From assembly GCF_041537925.1 (NCBI RefSeq), contig NZ_JBGOSH010000006.1, forward strand, positions 62,001 to 126,000: a DNA stretch of 64,000 nt, read 5' to 3'. The notes under the pieces were generated by a model. That model saw only the letters and a program-made list of their open reading frames with translations, was not told the DNA's origin and searched no databases. The stretch comes from Ruegeria_C sp041537925 (lineage in GTDB: Bacteria > Pseudomonadota > Alphaproteobacteria > Rhodobacterales > Rhodobacteraceae). Both the position numbers and the translations under genes were made by a program. Positions 8,707 through 17,356 of the stretch are shown piece by piece. The number at the start of each line of letters is the position of its first letter. The stretch's first letter is position 1.

Positions 8707-9897
8707 TCAGGTCTCCAGCACGTTCAGTGCTGCCGCAAAGGGTGTGACCGGCATGTCATAGATGCCCGCACCCAACCGTCCGGCCTGACCTAGCCGGTCG
8801 AGGATGCCCAACCCGATCACTGGCCCTGCGCCTTGCGCCACCGCACGGCGTGCGGTGCTGCCCAGCCGAATGTTCAGTGCTCGAAAATAGGGATGCGCAC
8901 CGACCGACAGGCCGGACATGCGTGCGGTCGCATCCTTGGGCAGAAAGCCACCCAGCGTTGTTTTTTGCGCCGGGCTCAGATCGATGGCCATGGCGCCCAA
9001 TCCGAAAGTATCGATCACCGCGCTGTCGCCAATGGCACCCAGCGCACGGTCCCAGGGCAGATCGACATCGAACGCTCCAATCGGTGGGCCAGCGGGGATC
9101 GTGAACCACTGCCCCGGCAGGCCCGAGACCTGAATGCCCACCACGCACCCATTGCCGCCCGCCGCAGTAACAAAGCTGGATCCTTCGATCCCTTCGGCCC
9201 GTTTCATCATGCATTTGGTGGCCGCCATCCAGAGGTTGAGAAACAGTGAGGGGGAGTCCGCCATGAACGCCAGCGCCGTATCGTCGGTAATGCCGCCGGG
9301 CGTCCGATCCTTGAGCTCCGCGACCAGAGCTTCGGTCGCCGCTGGCGTCCGCCCGTGGCAATCATCGCCTGCCATCAGCCCGGTAACCGCCAGCGGCACC
9401 AGCGCGATCCCTTCGGCCAGCCCCTTGTCCAGGACATCCAGAAATCGCGTGTTGAGCCAGCGTATATGGTCCAGCACCGCCTCGGTGCGCAGCCCCAACC
9501 GCATGGCCGGGCGGTTGCCCGCATTGATCGGCGCATAGACCCGCTGCTGCCCGCGCCAGGCATCATAGACTGCGTGCAGCGGCATGTCTGCCGACACCAC
9601 GGCCGCCAGCGGCGTGACCACGTCATGATCCTGCGCCGGTTTCAGCACGATCTCACCGGTGACAATCATAGCCTCGGCCTGATCGAAATCCCGCGCCAGA
9701 CCCTGCCAGACGGCAGCGACACAGGCGGAATTGAGGATCGGCGCGGTGATCTGGTCGGGGCTGTCAAAGGCAGGGCCCGCGTGCAGCAGCACATTTGCGG
9801 CCAGACCCAGCGCCTCGGCAGCGGTGTCGAACCGGTTCCAGACCGGCTGCGTCACCATCGCCCGGTCAAAGGCAAGCTGGTCGGCAGGATGCAACAT
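8707..9897 (-). CDS. DUF1116 family protein, AllG/YlbE-like
   Basis: About 396 residues, resembling AllG (YlbE), one subunit of the oxamate carbamoyltransferase of anaerobic allantoin breakdown. Shared patterns are LLHAGP, GDDCHGR (AllG has GDEFHQR), GGNGCVVGIQVSGLPGQWF and GDSAVIDTFGLG. The start at 9897 makes a TGATG junction with the preceding gene; a longer start at 9924 is possible. The partner subunits AllF (FdrA) and AllH are missing. It is the last gene of the six-gene minus-strand operon, so its job is probably tied to the pathway of the Rieske oxygenase and two unknown proteins just upstream. Exact activity is unknown. Confidence 0.85.
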   Translation of the reverse strand: MLHPADQLAFDRAMVTQPVWNRFDTAAEALGLAANVLLHAGPAFDSPDQITAPILNSACVAAVWQGLARDFDQAEAMIVTGEIVLKPAQDHDVVTPLAAVVSADMPLHAVYDAWRGQQRVYAPINAGNRPAMRLGLRTEAVLDHIRWLNTRFLDVLDKGLAEGIALVPLAVTGLMAGDDCHGRTPAATEALVAELKDRTPGGITDDTALAFMADSPSLFLNLWMAATKCMMKRAEGIEGSSFVTAAGGNGCVVGIQVSGLPGQWFTIPAGPPIGAFDVDLPWDRALGAIGDSAVIDTFGLGAMAIDLSPAQKTTLGGFLPKDATARMSGLSVGAHPYFRALNIRLGSTARRAVAQGAGPVIGLGILDRLGQAGRLGAGIYDMPVTPFAAALNVLET

Positions 9898-10526
9898 CAC
9901 GCGGGCTCCGGCGGGATGATCCATGTTTCCGAGAAATAGAGGAACGCAGTGGTCGTCTCGTAGCCTGCTTGAACCCGCGTGCCCAGCGCGCCCGGCAGCG
10001 CCCGTCCATTGACGATGATCTGCGCCGAACGCGCGGGCACCAGCAGCGAGAACATGTTCTGTTCTCCCGAGGCCACCTCATGCGGGGACAGCTCCAGCGC
10101 GCGGGGGACCTCGAACCCCTCCCAGACCAGTTCTACGGTCAGACCCGGTCCGGCGATGGTCTCGGTATACCGGTGGCTCATCGGGTCGCCGCTGGTTCGC
10201 ACCGCCTGCGCGCCGACCTCGGGCAGGGTGGCAAAACCCGGCGCGCCCGCAAAGGCGGCCAGCTTGCTGATGAAGTTGGTCTTCAGAAACGCTGTCAGAT
10301 CGGGATTGTCGCTGAGGATCACGTTGGGGGCCTCGGGTGGTCCCGCGACCTGATCCGGGCTGCCGTAAAGCAGCAGCATCTGACCCTGACCAACCGGCGA
10401 CCAGGCGACGCGAAAGAACAGTGCCATGGCGTTGAAATTGCCCGCGTCATCCTTCAGCAGGATGCCCGGATTTTCACCGGTCCAGTCGACAGTGCCGGGG
10501 GTGATAGGTTCGTTCAATGGCATCAC
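9897..10526 (-). CDS. Conserved protein of unknown function, paralogue of next gene
   Basis: A 209-residue soluble protein that I do not recognise. It is related to its neighbour at 10523-11155: both carry P-G-x-V-x-W-x-G-E-N-P-G-I near the start, a central ALFFRV block and a C-terminal FSETW. No signal peptide, membrane segment or metal motif is evident; it looks beta-rich. The start overlaps the neighbour by ATGA, and its stop overlaps the AllG-like start as TGATG. Strict coupling suggests the two paralogues form a heteromeric partner, possibly with the AllG-like protein. Confidence 0.85.
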   Translation of the reverse strand: MMPLNEPITPGTVDWTGENPGILLKDDAGNFNAMALFFRVAWSPVGQGQMLLLYGSPDQVAGPPEAPNVILSDNPDLTAFLKTNFISKLAAFAGAPGFATLPEVGAQAVRTSGDPMSHRYTETIAGPGLTVELVWEGFEVPRALELSPHEVASGEQNMFSLLVPARSAQIIVNGRALPGALGTRVQAGYETTTAFLYFSETWIIPPEPA

Positions 10527-11155
10527 GGATCCTCCTGCGGGGTCACCCAGGTCTCGGAGAAGGCCAGAAAGGCGGTGGACATGGTGCGACCAAAGAATTC
10601 GCGGCTGGCGACCTGACCGGGCAGGGGCGTGCCGTTTATGACGACCTGCGCCGTTCCGGCCTCCAGAAACACCGAATACATCTCATGCGCCTTGGTGGCC
10701 GAGTTTTCCTTGGTCACCTCGACCGGCAGGGGCGGACCCATGTCCCGCCAGATCATCTCGACCGTAATGCCCGAGCCGCGCAAAGTCTCGGAATAGCGCG
10801 CCTTCAGGTCGCCGGGCCGCTTTTCGACACTGTCGCAATCCAGCCAGCTCATCGCCTCTAGCCCCTGTTTGCCAATGAAAGTGGGCATCTTGCTCACCCA
10901 GCCATCGACGATCCAGCGCATCATGCGCTGGTTGTCGGTCATCAGCAGGTTCGGTACCTCCGGCCAGCCCTGCGCCCGCTCCGGCGCGCCAAGGATCAGC
11001 GCCGCATGGCCCCGCCCGTAAGGTGACAGAACCACGCGAAAGAACAGAGCCAGCGTGTCATAGTGGTCCTGCGCGGGGTCTTGTTTCAGATAGATGCCAG
11101 GGTTTTCTCCCGACCACTCGACCCGGCCCGGATTGTGGGGAATACGTGTGGTCAT
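10523..11155 (-). CDS. Conserved protein of unknown function, paralogue of previous gene
   Basis: A 210-residue protein sharing the VEWSGENPGIYLK, LALFFRVVLSP, YSETLRGSGITVE and AFLAFSETW segments with the protein encoded at 9897-10526, so the pair arose by tandem duplication. It overlaps both the upstream Rieske gene (11152-11155) and the downstream paralogue (10523-10526) by four bases. No known domain is recognised. Its place directly after an oxygenase gene suggests an accessory or next-step role. Confidence 0.85.
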   Translation of the reverse strand: MTTRIPHNPGRVEWSGENPGIYLKQDPAQDHYDTLALFFRVVLSPYGRGHAALILGAPERAQGWPEVPNLLMTDNQRMMRWIVDGWVSKMPTFIGKQGLEAMSWLDCDSVEKRPGDLKARYSETLRGSGITVEMIWRDMGPPLPVEVTKENSATKAHEMYSVFLEAGTAQVVINGTPLPGQVASREFFGRTMSTAFLAFSETWVTPQEDP

Positions 11156-12522
11156 GACCAGCTTGCCTCGTAAGCCTTCAGCGCATCGGTGATGAATTCC
11201 TTGCGGGCAGCGCCCTGCAGGTGATCTGCCGAGCGGTAGATATCAGCCACCTGATGCGAGATTTCCTTGAGCACCGCGCCGTCATCGCGCCCGTCCTGCG
11301 CAGGGATGCGCAGCATGGTATCGCCCGCATAGGTCGGGATCACGTTGCCGGGGACATTGTCGGTGGGTTGGGCCGGGCGCGCGCCGTTCTGCAGGGCGCG
11401 GATGGCATTGCGCAAGAGACGCCGCGCCTTGGCCACTCCCCGGTCGGTAAACCCGAGGTTTTCCCGCGCATGGATGTTTCTGGGCCCCTGGCTGACCCAG
11501 GCGTCATAATCGCCGGGATCGCGCTGGCGCCTCTCATACGAGCGGTCGGGGTCCTGGCCGTAAAAATCGGTCATGCCATAGCCCACTTTGGTCCTGTCGG
11601 TCAGCCCTTTCGGATCATCGTTGGCGGCTGCGTCGCGGAAGTGTCGCCAGGCGATGACCATCGTGTTTGTGTCGTCAACCGGCGTGATCCAACGCGACAA
11701 TCCGCAGCGCCCGAAATAACGCGGCCCGTCCGGCACCGGGAAATGTCCGCCATTCTGGGTGAAAGAGGGCAGCATGTGATCATGGATGCGCACCCAGACA
11801 ATGTCATCCACACGCCGTACATTGGTATAGAAATCGCCTGTCCGGCTTTCGTGAAACTCGATCATCGGCATCTCGGCAAAGGCGTCGATGAACTGGCTGC
11901 GCACGGCCAGCGTGTGCAGATAGACCACATGAAATGGGTCCCAGGCGTTTTCCATCACCTGCAGCCAGTTGCAGGGCGATGTGATGAGATAGGGCACCAA
12001 CTCATCACCGTCCTCGTCAAATGTGTCCATCACCGGAAACGGGGGTTGGTCGCCCGCCGGACCCATATAGGCAAAGGCCAGGCCTTTGTATTCGATCACC
12101 GGATAGGCTCCCAGACAGGCTCTGGTCCGGACCTGAGAGGCGGGCGGTTCGCAAGGGGTTTCCAGAATGGAACCATCGAGGCCGTACTTCCAGCCGTGAT
12201 ACGAACATCGGATGCCGCCCTCTTCGACGATACCAAACTCAAGGCTCATGTTGCGGTGGCAGCAATGCAGGTGGGTGAGGCCCAGCTTGCCCTCTTTCTT
12301 CTCGCGAAACAGAACCAGATCCTCGCCCAGGATGCGGAGGCGATAGGGCAGATCTCCGATCTGGTCTGTCATCGCCACCGGCATCCAGAACCGGCGCAGG
12401 TATTCGCCACAGGGTGTGCCAGGACCGACCTCGGTCAGTTCCGGATCGGGCTGCTTCTGCCAGACACTCTGCTGGTCGTGGCCCCGAAAATTGCCCTCGG
12501 GCGCTGTGAAACGGTCGATCAT
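11152..12522 (-). CDS. Rieske oxygenase, phthalate-dioxygenase-like oxygenase subunit
   Basis: A 456-residue oxygenase of the phthalate 4,5-dioxygenase type (EVGPGTPCGEYLRRFWMP). Rieske ligands are Cys87-x-His89 and Cys106-x2-His109; the first half-motif reads CCHR, with Cys where Pro is usual. The catalytic iron motif is NAWDPFHVVYLH with His198 and His203. The start at 12522 follows GGAGGA by a few bases; an open frame extends upstream to 12864 but overlaps the aldehyde dehydrogenase gene and is not used. No dedicated reductase or ferredoxin gene is present. It is the third gene of the minus-strand operon. Confidence 0.92.
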   Translation of the reverse strand: MIDRFTAPEGNFRGHDQQSVWQKQPDPELTEVGPGTPCGEYLRRFWMPVAMTDQIGDLPYRLRILGEDLVLFREKKEGKLGLTHLHCCHRNMSLEFGIVEEGGIRCSYHGWKYGLDGSILETPCEPPASQVRTRACLGAYPVIEYKGLAFAYMGPAGDQPPFPVMDTFDEDGDELVPYLITSPCNWLQVMENAWDPFHVVYLHTLAVRSQFIDAFAEMPMIEFHESRTGDFYTNVRRVDDIVWVRIHDHMLPSFTQNGGHFPVPDGPRYFGRCGLSRWITPVDDTNTMVIAWRHFRDAAANDDPKGLTDRTKVGYGMTDFYGQDPDRSYERRQRDPGDYDAWVSQGPRNIHARENLGFTDRGVAKARRLLRNAIRALQNGARPAQPTDNVPGNVIPTYAGDTMLRIPAQDGRDDGAVLKEISHQVADIYRSADHLQGAARKEFITDALKAYEASWS

Positions 12523-12553
12523 GGCATCCTCCGTATGTCTGGGCCGGTGTTGG

Positions 12554-14014
12554 TCATGCGAATGGGTCCGGCACCGGAGCGGTGCCGGTCCAGATCGATT
12601 TGACCTGACAGAATTCCTTGATGGCGTCGGGGCCAAGCTCTCGCCCATAGCCCGAGAGCTTGACGCCGCCGATCGGGCTGGTGGGATCGACGCTGCGGTA
12701 GTGATTGACGTAGACCGTGCCCGCGTCGATGGCGCCTGCCACCCGCGCGCCTTTGTCGGGATCGCTGGTCCAGACCGCTGCGGCCAGCCCGTAATCGCTG
12801 TCATTGGCCCGCGCGATGGCCTCATTTTCTGTTCTGAAGGTGGCGACGGCCAGTACCGGGCCAAACACCTCTTCCCGCCAGAGCCGCATGTCGGGGGCGA
12901 CGCCGTCGAAAACCGTCGGGCCGAGGTAGAACCCGTTGCGCCCCGCCGCGGTCTCTCTCCCGTCCAGCAGGCAGATCGCTCCGTCGGCCTCGGCCTGTTC
13001 GATCATCGCGGTCACCTTGCGCAGATGCGGCTCGTTGGCCAGTGGGCCTATCTGGGTGTCCGGCAGCATCGGGTCGCCAAAGCGCAAATTGCGCGCCCGG
13101 GCGATCAGGTGGGACACGAAGGTCTCTTTCAGGCCGTCCTCGACGATCAGCCGCGATCCCGCCACGCAAGTCTGGCCGTTGGACAGGAAGATGCCCGACA
13201 TCACGCCGTTGACGGCATTTTCAATGTCACAATCGGCAAATACCACCTGCGGAGATTTGCCGCCCAGTTCCAGTACTGCGGGGATCACGCCACTAGACGC
13301 GGCTTCCGCTACCTTGCGCCCGCCTGCGTCGGACCCGGTAAAACTGACCTTGCGGGTCAGCGGGTGACGGACCAACGCCTCGCCCACCTCATGGCCCAGG
13401 CCGGTGACCACGTTGAGGACTCCGGGTGGCAGCCCGGCCTGCGACGCCAGCCGGGCGAATTCCAATGTCGAGGCCGACGCCAGCTCCGAGGGTTTGACCA
13501 CCACGGTATTGCCTGCCGCCAGTACCGGCGCCAGTTTCCAGGCAAGGATCATCAACGGCGAATTCCACGGTGTGATCGCCACCACCGCGCCAAAGGGCAT
13601 CAGGTGGCCGGTGCTGTGGACGCCGGGGATCGAATTGGCTTGTGGCTCGGGCCGCAGTTTGCGCGCCTCAGTTGCAAAATGCCGGAACCAGACATGCAGC
13701 CCAGCGAATTGAGCGCGCACTTCGGTGATCCGTTTGCCGTTGTCGCGGATTTCGGATTCGACCAGTTCGGGCCAGCTGGTTTCCAGAGTATCGGCGATCC
13801 GGTCCAGATAGTCGGCCCTCTCTTCGGGGCTGGCAATGGCCCAGGGACCGGTGCGAAAGGCGCGGTCGGCCTCCCGGATGGCGCGGTCGGCAGTCTGCGC
13901 GTCACAGCGCGCGATCCGGCTCCACTCCGCCCCGGTCGCAGGGTCGATACCGGGCAGGGTCTCTCCGGTCCAGGGCAGAACCGATCCCGCGATGAAGGGG
14001 GCGTAGGTTCGCAC
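12554..14014 (-). CDS. NAD(P)-dependent aldehyde dehydrogenase
   Basis: A 486-residue aldehyde dehydrogenase with LELGGKSPQVVF (general-base Glu near residue 250), NGQTCVAGSR (catalytic Cys near 283) and the C-terminal SPIGGVKLSGYGRELG segment. It starts with GTG directly after the stop of the deacylase gene (TGAGTG). Such enzymes oxidise aldehydes to acids. Here it could take the aldehyde made by the divergently encoded ThDP decarboxylase, an inference from context only. Confidence 0.94.
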   Translation of the reverse strand: MRTYAPFIAGSVLPWTGETLPGIDPATGAEWSRIARCDAQTADRAIREADRAFRTGPWAIASPEERADYLDRIADTLETSWPELVESEIRDNGKRITEVRAQFAGLHVWFRHFATEARKLRPEPQANSIPGVHSTGHLMPFGAVVAITPWNSPLMILAWKLAPVLAAGNTVVVKPSELASASTLEFARLASQAGLPPGVLNVVTGLGHEVGEALVRHPLTRKVSFTGSDAGGRKVAEAASSGVIPAVLELGGKSPQVVFADCDIENAVNGVMSGIFLSNGQTCVAGSRLIVEDGLKETFVSHLIARARNLRFGDPMLPDTQIGPLANEPHLRKVTAMIEQAEADGAICLLDGRETAAGRNGFYLGPTVFDGVAPDMRLWREEVFGPVLAVATFRTENEAIARANDSDYGLAAAVWTSDPDKGARVAGAIDAGTVYVNHYRSVDPTSPIGGVKLSGYGRELGPDAIKEFCQVKSIWTGTAPVPDPFA

Positions 14015-15037
14015 TCAGCGCTCCTCGGGCAGAGATTGCGCGACCTGCGCCAGCAGGTCGCCCCGTCGCACCATGCCGCGATTGCCATGGGCGAGGATAT
14101 GGCCGGAGGCGGGAAAGCCCAGCTCGATCGGTGCTCGTTCGGGTTCTTCGGGAAAGTACAGCATCCCCGCGCAGCCGCCGGCGTCAACGTGCTGACCGGC
14201 GGCGCAGCGCCGGTCAAAGAGACCATCGGCAGGGGCGTAGACCGAATGCAGCGGATCGGCGATTTCGACACGGCGCGCCGTGACCGGGGCCGGAGGGCCG
14301 CCGGGCAGGACACCCAGATGGCGCAGGCAGCGCATCAAGCCGGTTTCGGCCAGATCAGTGATCTCAGGGTCAACGCCGCCGCCGCCACCCAGTTCGGCAG
14401 CGATCATCGGCACCCCGACCCGCGCCGCTGCGGCATTGATCGAGCGATTGTCGTTATGGGGTCCCAGCGCCCAGATCAACGGCAAGCCAAAGGCGTGCGC
14501 CAGGCTCATATTGGCGGCCGCCAGCCCCGGATCCTCGACCCGTGCGGCCAGGGCGCAGGGATCGAATACCGACGCCTTTCCGCCCGAATGCAGATCGATG
14601 GCCGCGTCCGCGCGGGGCAGAAGCCGGGCCTCGACAAAATGCGCCAGCATCGCAGTGGGGCCGCCATCCGCATCGCCAGGAAAGGCCCGGTTCAGGTTCT
14701 GGCCATCCAGTGGCGACACCCGCGCCGACGCGTGCAACGCAGGGGCGTTCAGGGCGGGGATCAGGATCACGTGACCGGTCAGCGCCGAAGGCTCCAGCCG
14801 CGCCGCCAGCCGCAGGATAGCGGCAGGCCCTTCGAATTCGTCGCCATGGGTGCCGCCGAGAATCACAACACAGGGCCCCGGCTGCCCGCGCAGGCTAATC
14901 ACGGGGATCGGATGATAGCCCAGGGGAACCGTGTTGTCGGACCACCTGAGCATCAGATCGCCAATGTTCCGGCCGGGCGCGTCCAGATCGAGGGTCAACT
15001 GTATCCTGCTGGGGCGGGTTGGAACTGTATCGGACAT
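14015..15037 (-). CDS. Succinylglutamate desuccinylase/aspartoacylase (AstE/AspA) family deacylase
   Basis: A 340-residue zinc carboxypeptidase-fold protein. Zinc ligands His64-x2-Glu67 (GGTHGDEFEGP) and His150 (AIDLHSGG) are present, as is the NLNRAFPG substrate loop. Family members remove acyl groups from N-acyl amino acids, for example AspA, AstE and DoeB of ectoine breakdown. It is the first gene of the six-gene minus-strand operon and diverges from an aminotransferase gene. Together they suggest release of a free amine or amino acid that is then transaminated. The true substrate is unknown. Confidence 0.9.
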   Translation of the reverse strand: MSDTVPTRPSRIQLTLDLDAPGRNIGDLMLRWSDNTVPLGYHPIPVISLRGQPGPCVVILGGTHGDEFEGPAAILRLAARLEPSALTGHVILIPALNAPALHASARVSPLDGQNLNRAFPGDADGGPTAMLAHFVEARLLPRADAAIDLHSGGKASVFDPCALAARVEDPGLAAANMSLAHAFGLPLIWALGPHNDNRSINAAAARVGVPMIAAELGGGGGVDPEITDLAETGLMRCLRHLGVLPGGPPAPVTARRVEIADPLHSVYAPADGLFDRRCAAGQHVDAGGCAGMLYFPEEPERAPIELGFPASGHILAHGNRGMVRRGDLLAQVAQSLPEER

Positions 15038-15144
15038 GAGGTTTCATAGCATAATTTTTTTGAAAGTGAATTGAAAATAATTGAGCATCATGTGATATGA
15101 AGGATAACTACGGGATGCGCCGCTGGTGGTGCCGGAGGAATTGA
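15038..15144. promoter_or_regulatory. Divergent promoter region between two catabolic operons
   Basis: An AT-rich 107-base gap (CATAGCATAATTTTTTTG and following) lies between the deacylase-led operon (minus) and the aminotransferase operon (plus). It must carry both promoters. TTTGAAAGTGA near 15058-15068 also occurs near 38-48 at the left edge, beside a LysR gene; this could be a shared site or chance. Confidence 0.4.
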
Positions 15145-16239
15145 ATGACCATTGCCCGGGCAAAAATCGGAATAGGACGGATCAAGCCGCATATGATGGT
15201 CGGGGCCGACATGTCCGCCCCTCCGCCAGCGATCCTGCTTAACTCAAACGAAAGCGTCTTTGGGCCAAGCCCCGCCGCGCGGGAGGCGGCGCGGGCAGCA
15301 GTCAGCTCGATTGAGCGGTATCTTGAGAGTCCTGACCGTCTTCTTGCCCCGGCGATTGCCGCCCATCACGGTTTGGACGCCGCACGCGTCACCACCGGGC
15401 AGGGCTCGGACGATCTGCTGGCGCGACTGGCGCGGGCCTATCTGGGGCCGGGCGCCGAGTTGATCCGCAGCGCGAATGGTTATCTCAAGGTTCCCAACTA
15501 TGCCTATGCCAATGATGCCGAGGTGGTGTCTGTGCCCGATGACCATTTCAAGCCCTCGGTCGATCGGATGATCGCGGCACTTAGCGCGCGTACGCGTATG
15601 GTCTATCTGGCCAATCCTGAGAACCCGGCAGGCACCTATCTGAGTGGCGACGAGATCCGGCGCCTGCACGCGGCCCTGCCTGACAACGTGCTGCTTGTGG
15701 TCGATGCGGCCTATGAGGAATATGTCGATGCCGAAGATTATGAACCGGCTCATATGCTGGTCGAAGAGGCCGACAACGTGGTCATGTGCCGAACATTCTC
15801 GAAGGCCTACGGGCTGGCCGGCGCCCGGATGGGTTGGGTCTATGGGGCAGAAGAAGTCGTTGATACCCTGCGTCGGATCGGGGTGACCTTTCCGGTGGCC
15901 TCTCCCTCGGTCGCTGCCGCTTTGGCGGCGCTGGAGGACACCGCCCATACGCGCCTTGTTCAGGAAGCGAACCGCAACGGTCGCGACTGGATCAGCAGTC
16001 AGATGCGGGCCCTGGGTCTGGGCGTGGTCCCCAGCCAGGGCAATTTCGTGCTGGTTCATTTCCCCGACCCGGAGAAATCCGCAGAAGCAGCGGATCGCTG
16101 GTTGCGTCAGGCCGGGATCGCCGTGCGCCGCTTTACCTCGGACGCCTATCGCGACCATATCCGCATCACCATCGGCCATCCGCGGGACCTGAAGGCAGCC
16201 CGCGACGGGATTGCCGAATTTCTGAACGGGGACGCTTGA
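15145..16239 (+). CDS. Class I/II PLP aminotransferase, HisC-like
   Basis: A 364-residue fold-type I aminotransferase of the histidinol-phosphate aminotransferase group: LNSNESVFGPS near the N-terminus, TGQGSDDLL, NPENPAGT, VVDAAYEEY and the PLP lysine Lys220 in RTFSKAYGLAGARMGW. It is not in a histidine biosynthesis setting. Its stop overlaps the decarboxylase alpha gene (TGATG), so it probably makes the 2-oxo acid that the downstream ThDP enzyme decarboxylates. The amino substrate is unknown. Confidence 0.92.
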   Translation: MTIARAKIGIGRIKPHMMVGADMSAPPPAILLNSNESVFGPSPAAREAARAAVSSIERYLESPDRLLAPAIAAHHGLDAARVTTGQGSDDLLARLARAYLGPGAELIRSANGYLKVPNYAYANDAEVVSVPDDHFKPSVDRMIAALSARTRMVYLANPENPAGTYLSGDEIRRLHAALPDNVLLVVDAAYEEYVDAEDYEPAHMLVEEADNVVMCRTFSKAYGLAGARMGWVYGAEEVVDTLRRIGVTFPVASPSVAAALAALEDTAHTRLVQEANRNGRDWISSQMRALGLGVVPSQGNFVLVHFPDPEKSAEAADRWLRQAGIAVRRFTSDAYRDHIRITIGHPRDLKAARDGIAEFLNGDA

Positions 16240-16787
16240 TGGCAGGCATATCGCACAGCGTCGGGCAAGTGACCAAGGTCAGACATCCCTCGGGTGCGGC
16301 GATCATCGCGGCGCTCAAGGCGGCGGGCTTGCGCGAGGTTGTGGCCGTGCCGGATATTGTCACCAGTGACGGATTGCTCTGGCCGATTTCGCGCGACACG
16401 GAGTTTCGTCTGACCCGGATCTGCAAGGAAGACGAAGGTGTCAGCATCTGCGGGGCGATGTCTTACAACGGCACGCGCGCGATCCTGTTGATGCAGCAGA
16501 CTGGTCTGATGGATTCACTGAACGCAATCCGGGCCATTGGCGTGGAATATGAACTGCCGGTGGTGATGATGGTGGGTTTGCAGGGCAAGGAGCCACACCT
16601 TCACCCGGATCAGTCGGCCTCTTACGGTGTGCAGATCATCCGGCCTGTGCTGGACGCGATGAGCCTGTCGCATTCCCTGATCGAAGCGCCGGGGGATGAA
16701 GCCCATATCCCGCAGGCAGTCGCGTCAGCCTATGCCGCATCCCGGCCGCATGTCTTTCTGATCGGCCGCTCCCCGGAGGCACCATGA
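16239..16787 (+). CDS. ThDP decarboxylase, alpha (PYR-domain) subunit, ComD-like
   Basis: A 182-residue pyrimidine-binding domain of a split thiamin-diphosphate enzyme, similar in layout to sulfopyruvate decarboxylase alpha (ComD) and the N-terminal half of phosphonopyruvate decarboxylase. The likely activating Glu is in CKEDEGVSICGAMSYNG. The start is at the TGATG junction with the aminotransferase gene. The beta subunit follows with an ATGA overlap. Whether the substrate is sulfopyruvate, phosphonopyruvate or another 3-substituted pyruvate cannot be told; no xsc or phosphonoacetaldehyde gene is nearby. Confidence 0.87.
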   Translation: MAGISHSVGQVTKVRHPSGAAIIAALKAAGLREVVAVPDIVTSDGLLWPISRDTEFRLTRICKEDEGVSICGAMSYNGTRAILLMQQTGLMDSLNAIRAIGVEYELPVVMMVGLQGKEPHLHPDQSASYGVQIIRPVLDAMSLSHSLIEAPGDEAHIPQAVASAYAASRPHVFLIGRSPEAP

Positions 16788-17356
16788 CCCTGTATCGTGA
16801 TGCGGCGCTCAAGGCCCTGATCCCTCATATACGTGACGACGATATCGTGGTCGCCGTCTACCAGAGCTGTTTCGACTGGCTGGCACTGAATCCGCGCCCG
16901 CTGAACTACGTCGCGGTTGGGGCGATGGGGCAGGCCTCGTCGCACGGGTTGGGTCTGGCGCTGGCCAATCCGGATCGGCGGGTGATCGTGCTGGATGGTG
17001 ATGGCAGCCTGCTCATGAACCTTGGCTCGCTGGTCACGATTGCACATGCGGGTGTGGTGAACCTCTATCATTTTCTGTCGGTCAACCGGGTTTACGAAGT
17101 GAACGGCGCACATCCACTGCCCGGTGCGGACAAGGTCGATTTCCCGGGTCTTGCGCGCGCCAGCGGCTTTGCCGGGGTGCATGGGTTTAGCGAGCTTGAC
17201 CCTTTCACCTCGGCGTTGCCGCAGCTGTTGGCAGCAGCAGGACCACAATTCATCGCGATGGAGGTTCAGCCCGGCAAGCCCTATCCCCGCGACTATGCCT
17301 ATATCCACAGCGCAGAGGCGCGCACGCGTTTCCGGCAAGCGCTCAACCGTCGCTAA
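16784..17356 (+). CDS. ThDP decarboxylase, beta (PP-domain) subunit, ComE-like
   Basis: A 190-residue diphosphate-binding domain with the ThDP/Mg motif beginning LDGDGSLLMNLGSL and reaching Asn in the SVNRVYEVNG segment. It pairs with the alpha subunit encoded just upstream to make an alpha/beta decarboxylase. It converges with a LysR gene, their 3' ends overlapping by 14 bases (17343-17356). Confidence 0.88.
   Translation: MTLYRDAALKALIPHIRDDDIVVAVYQSCFDWLALNPRPLNYVAVGAMGQASSHGLGLALANPDRRVIVLDGDGSLLMNLGSLVTIAHAGVVNLYHFLSVNRVYEVNGAHPLPGADKVDFPGLARASGFAGVHGFSELDPFTSALPQLLAAAGPQFIAMEVQPGKPYPRDYAYIHSAEARTRFRQALNRR

Noticed and set aside
12416..15049. An 877-codon plus-strand open frame across the aldehyde dehydrogenase and deacylase genes
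   Set aside because: It is antisense to two genes with clear catalytic motifs and has low-complexity Arg/Gly/Gln composition.
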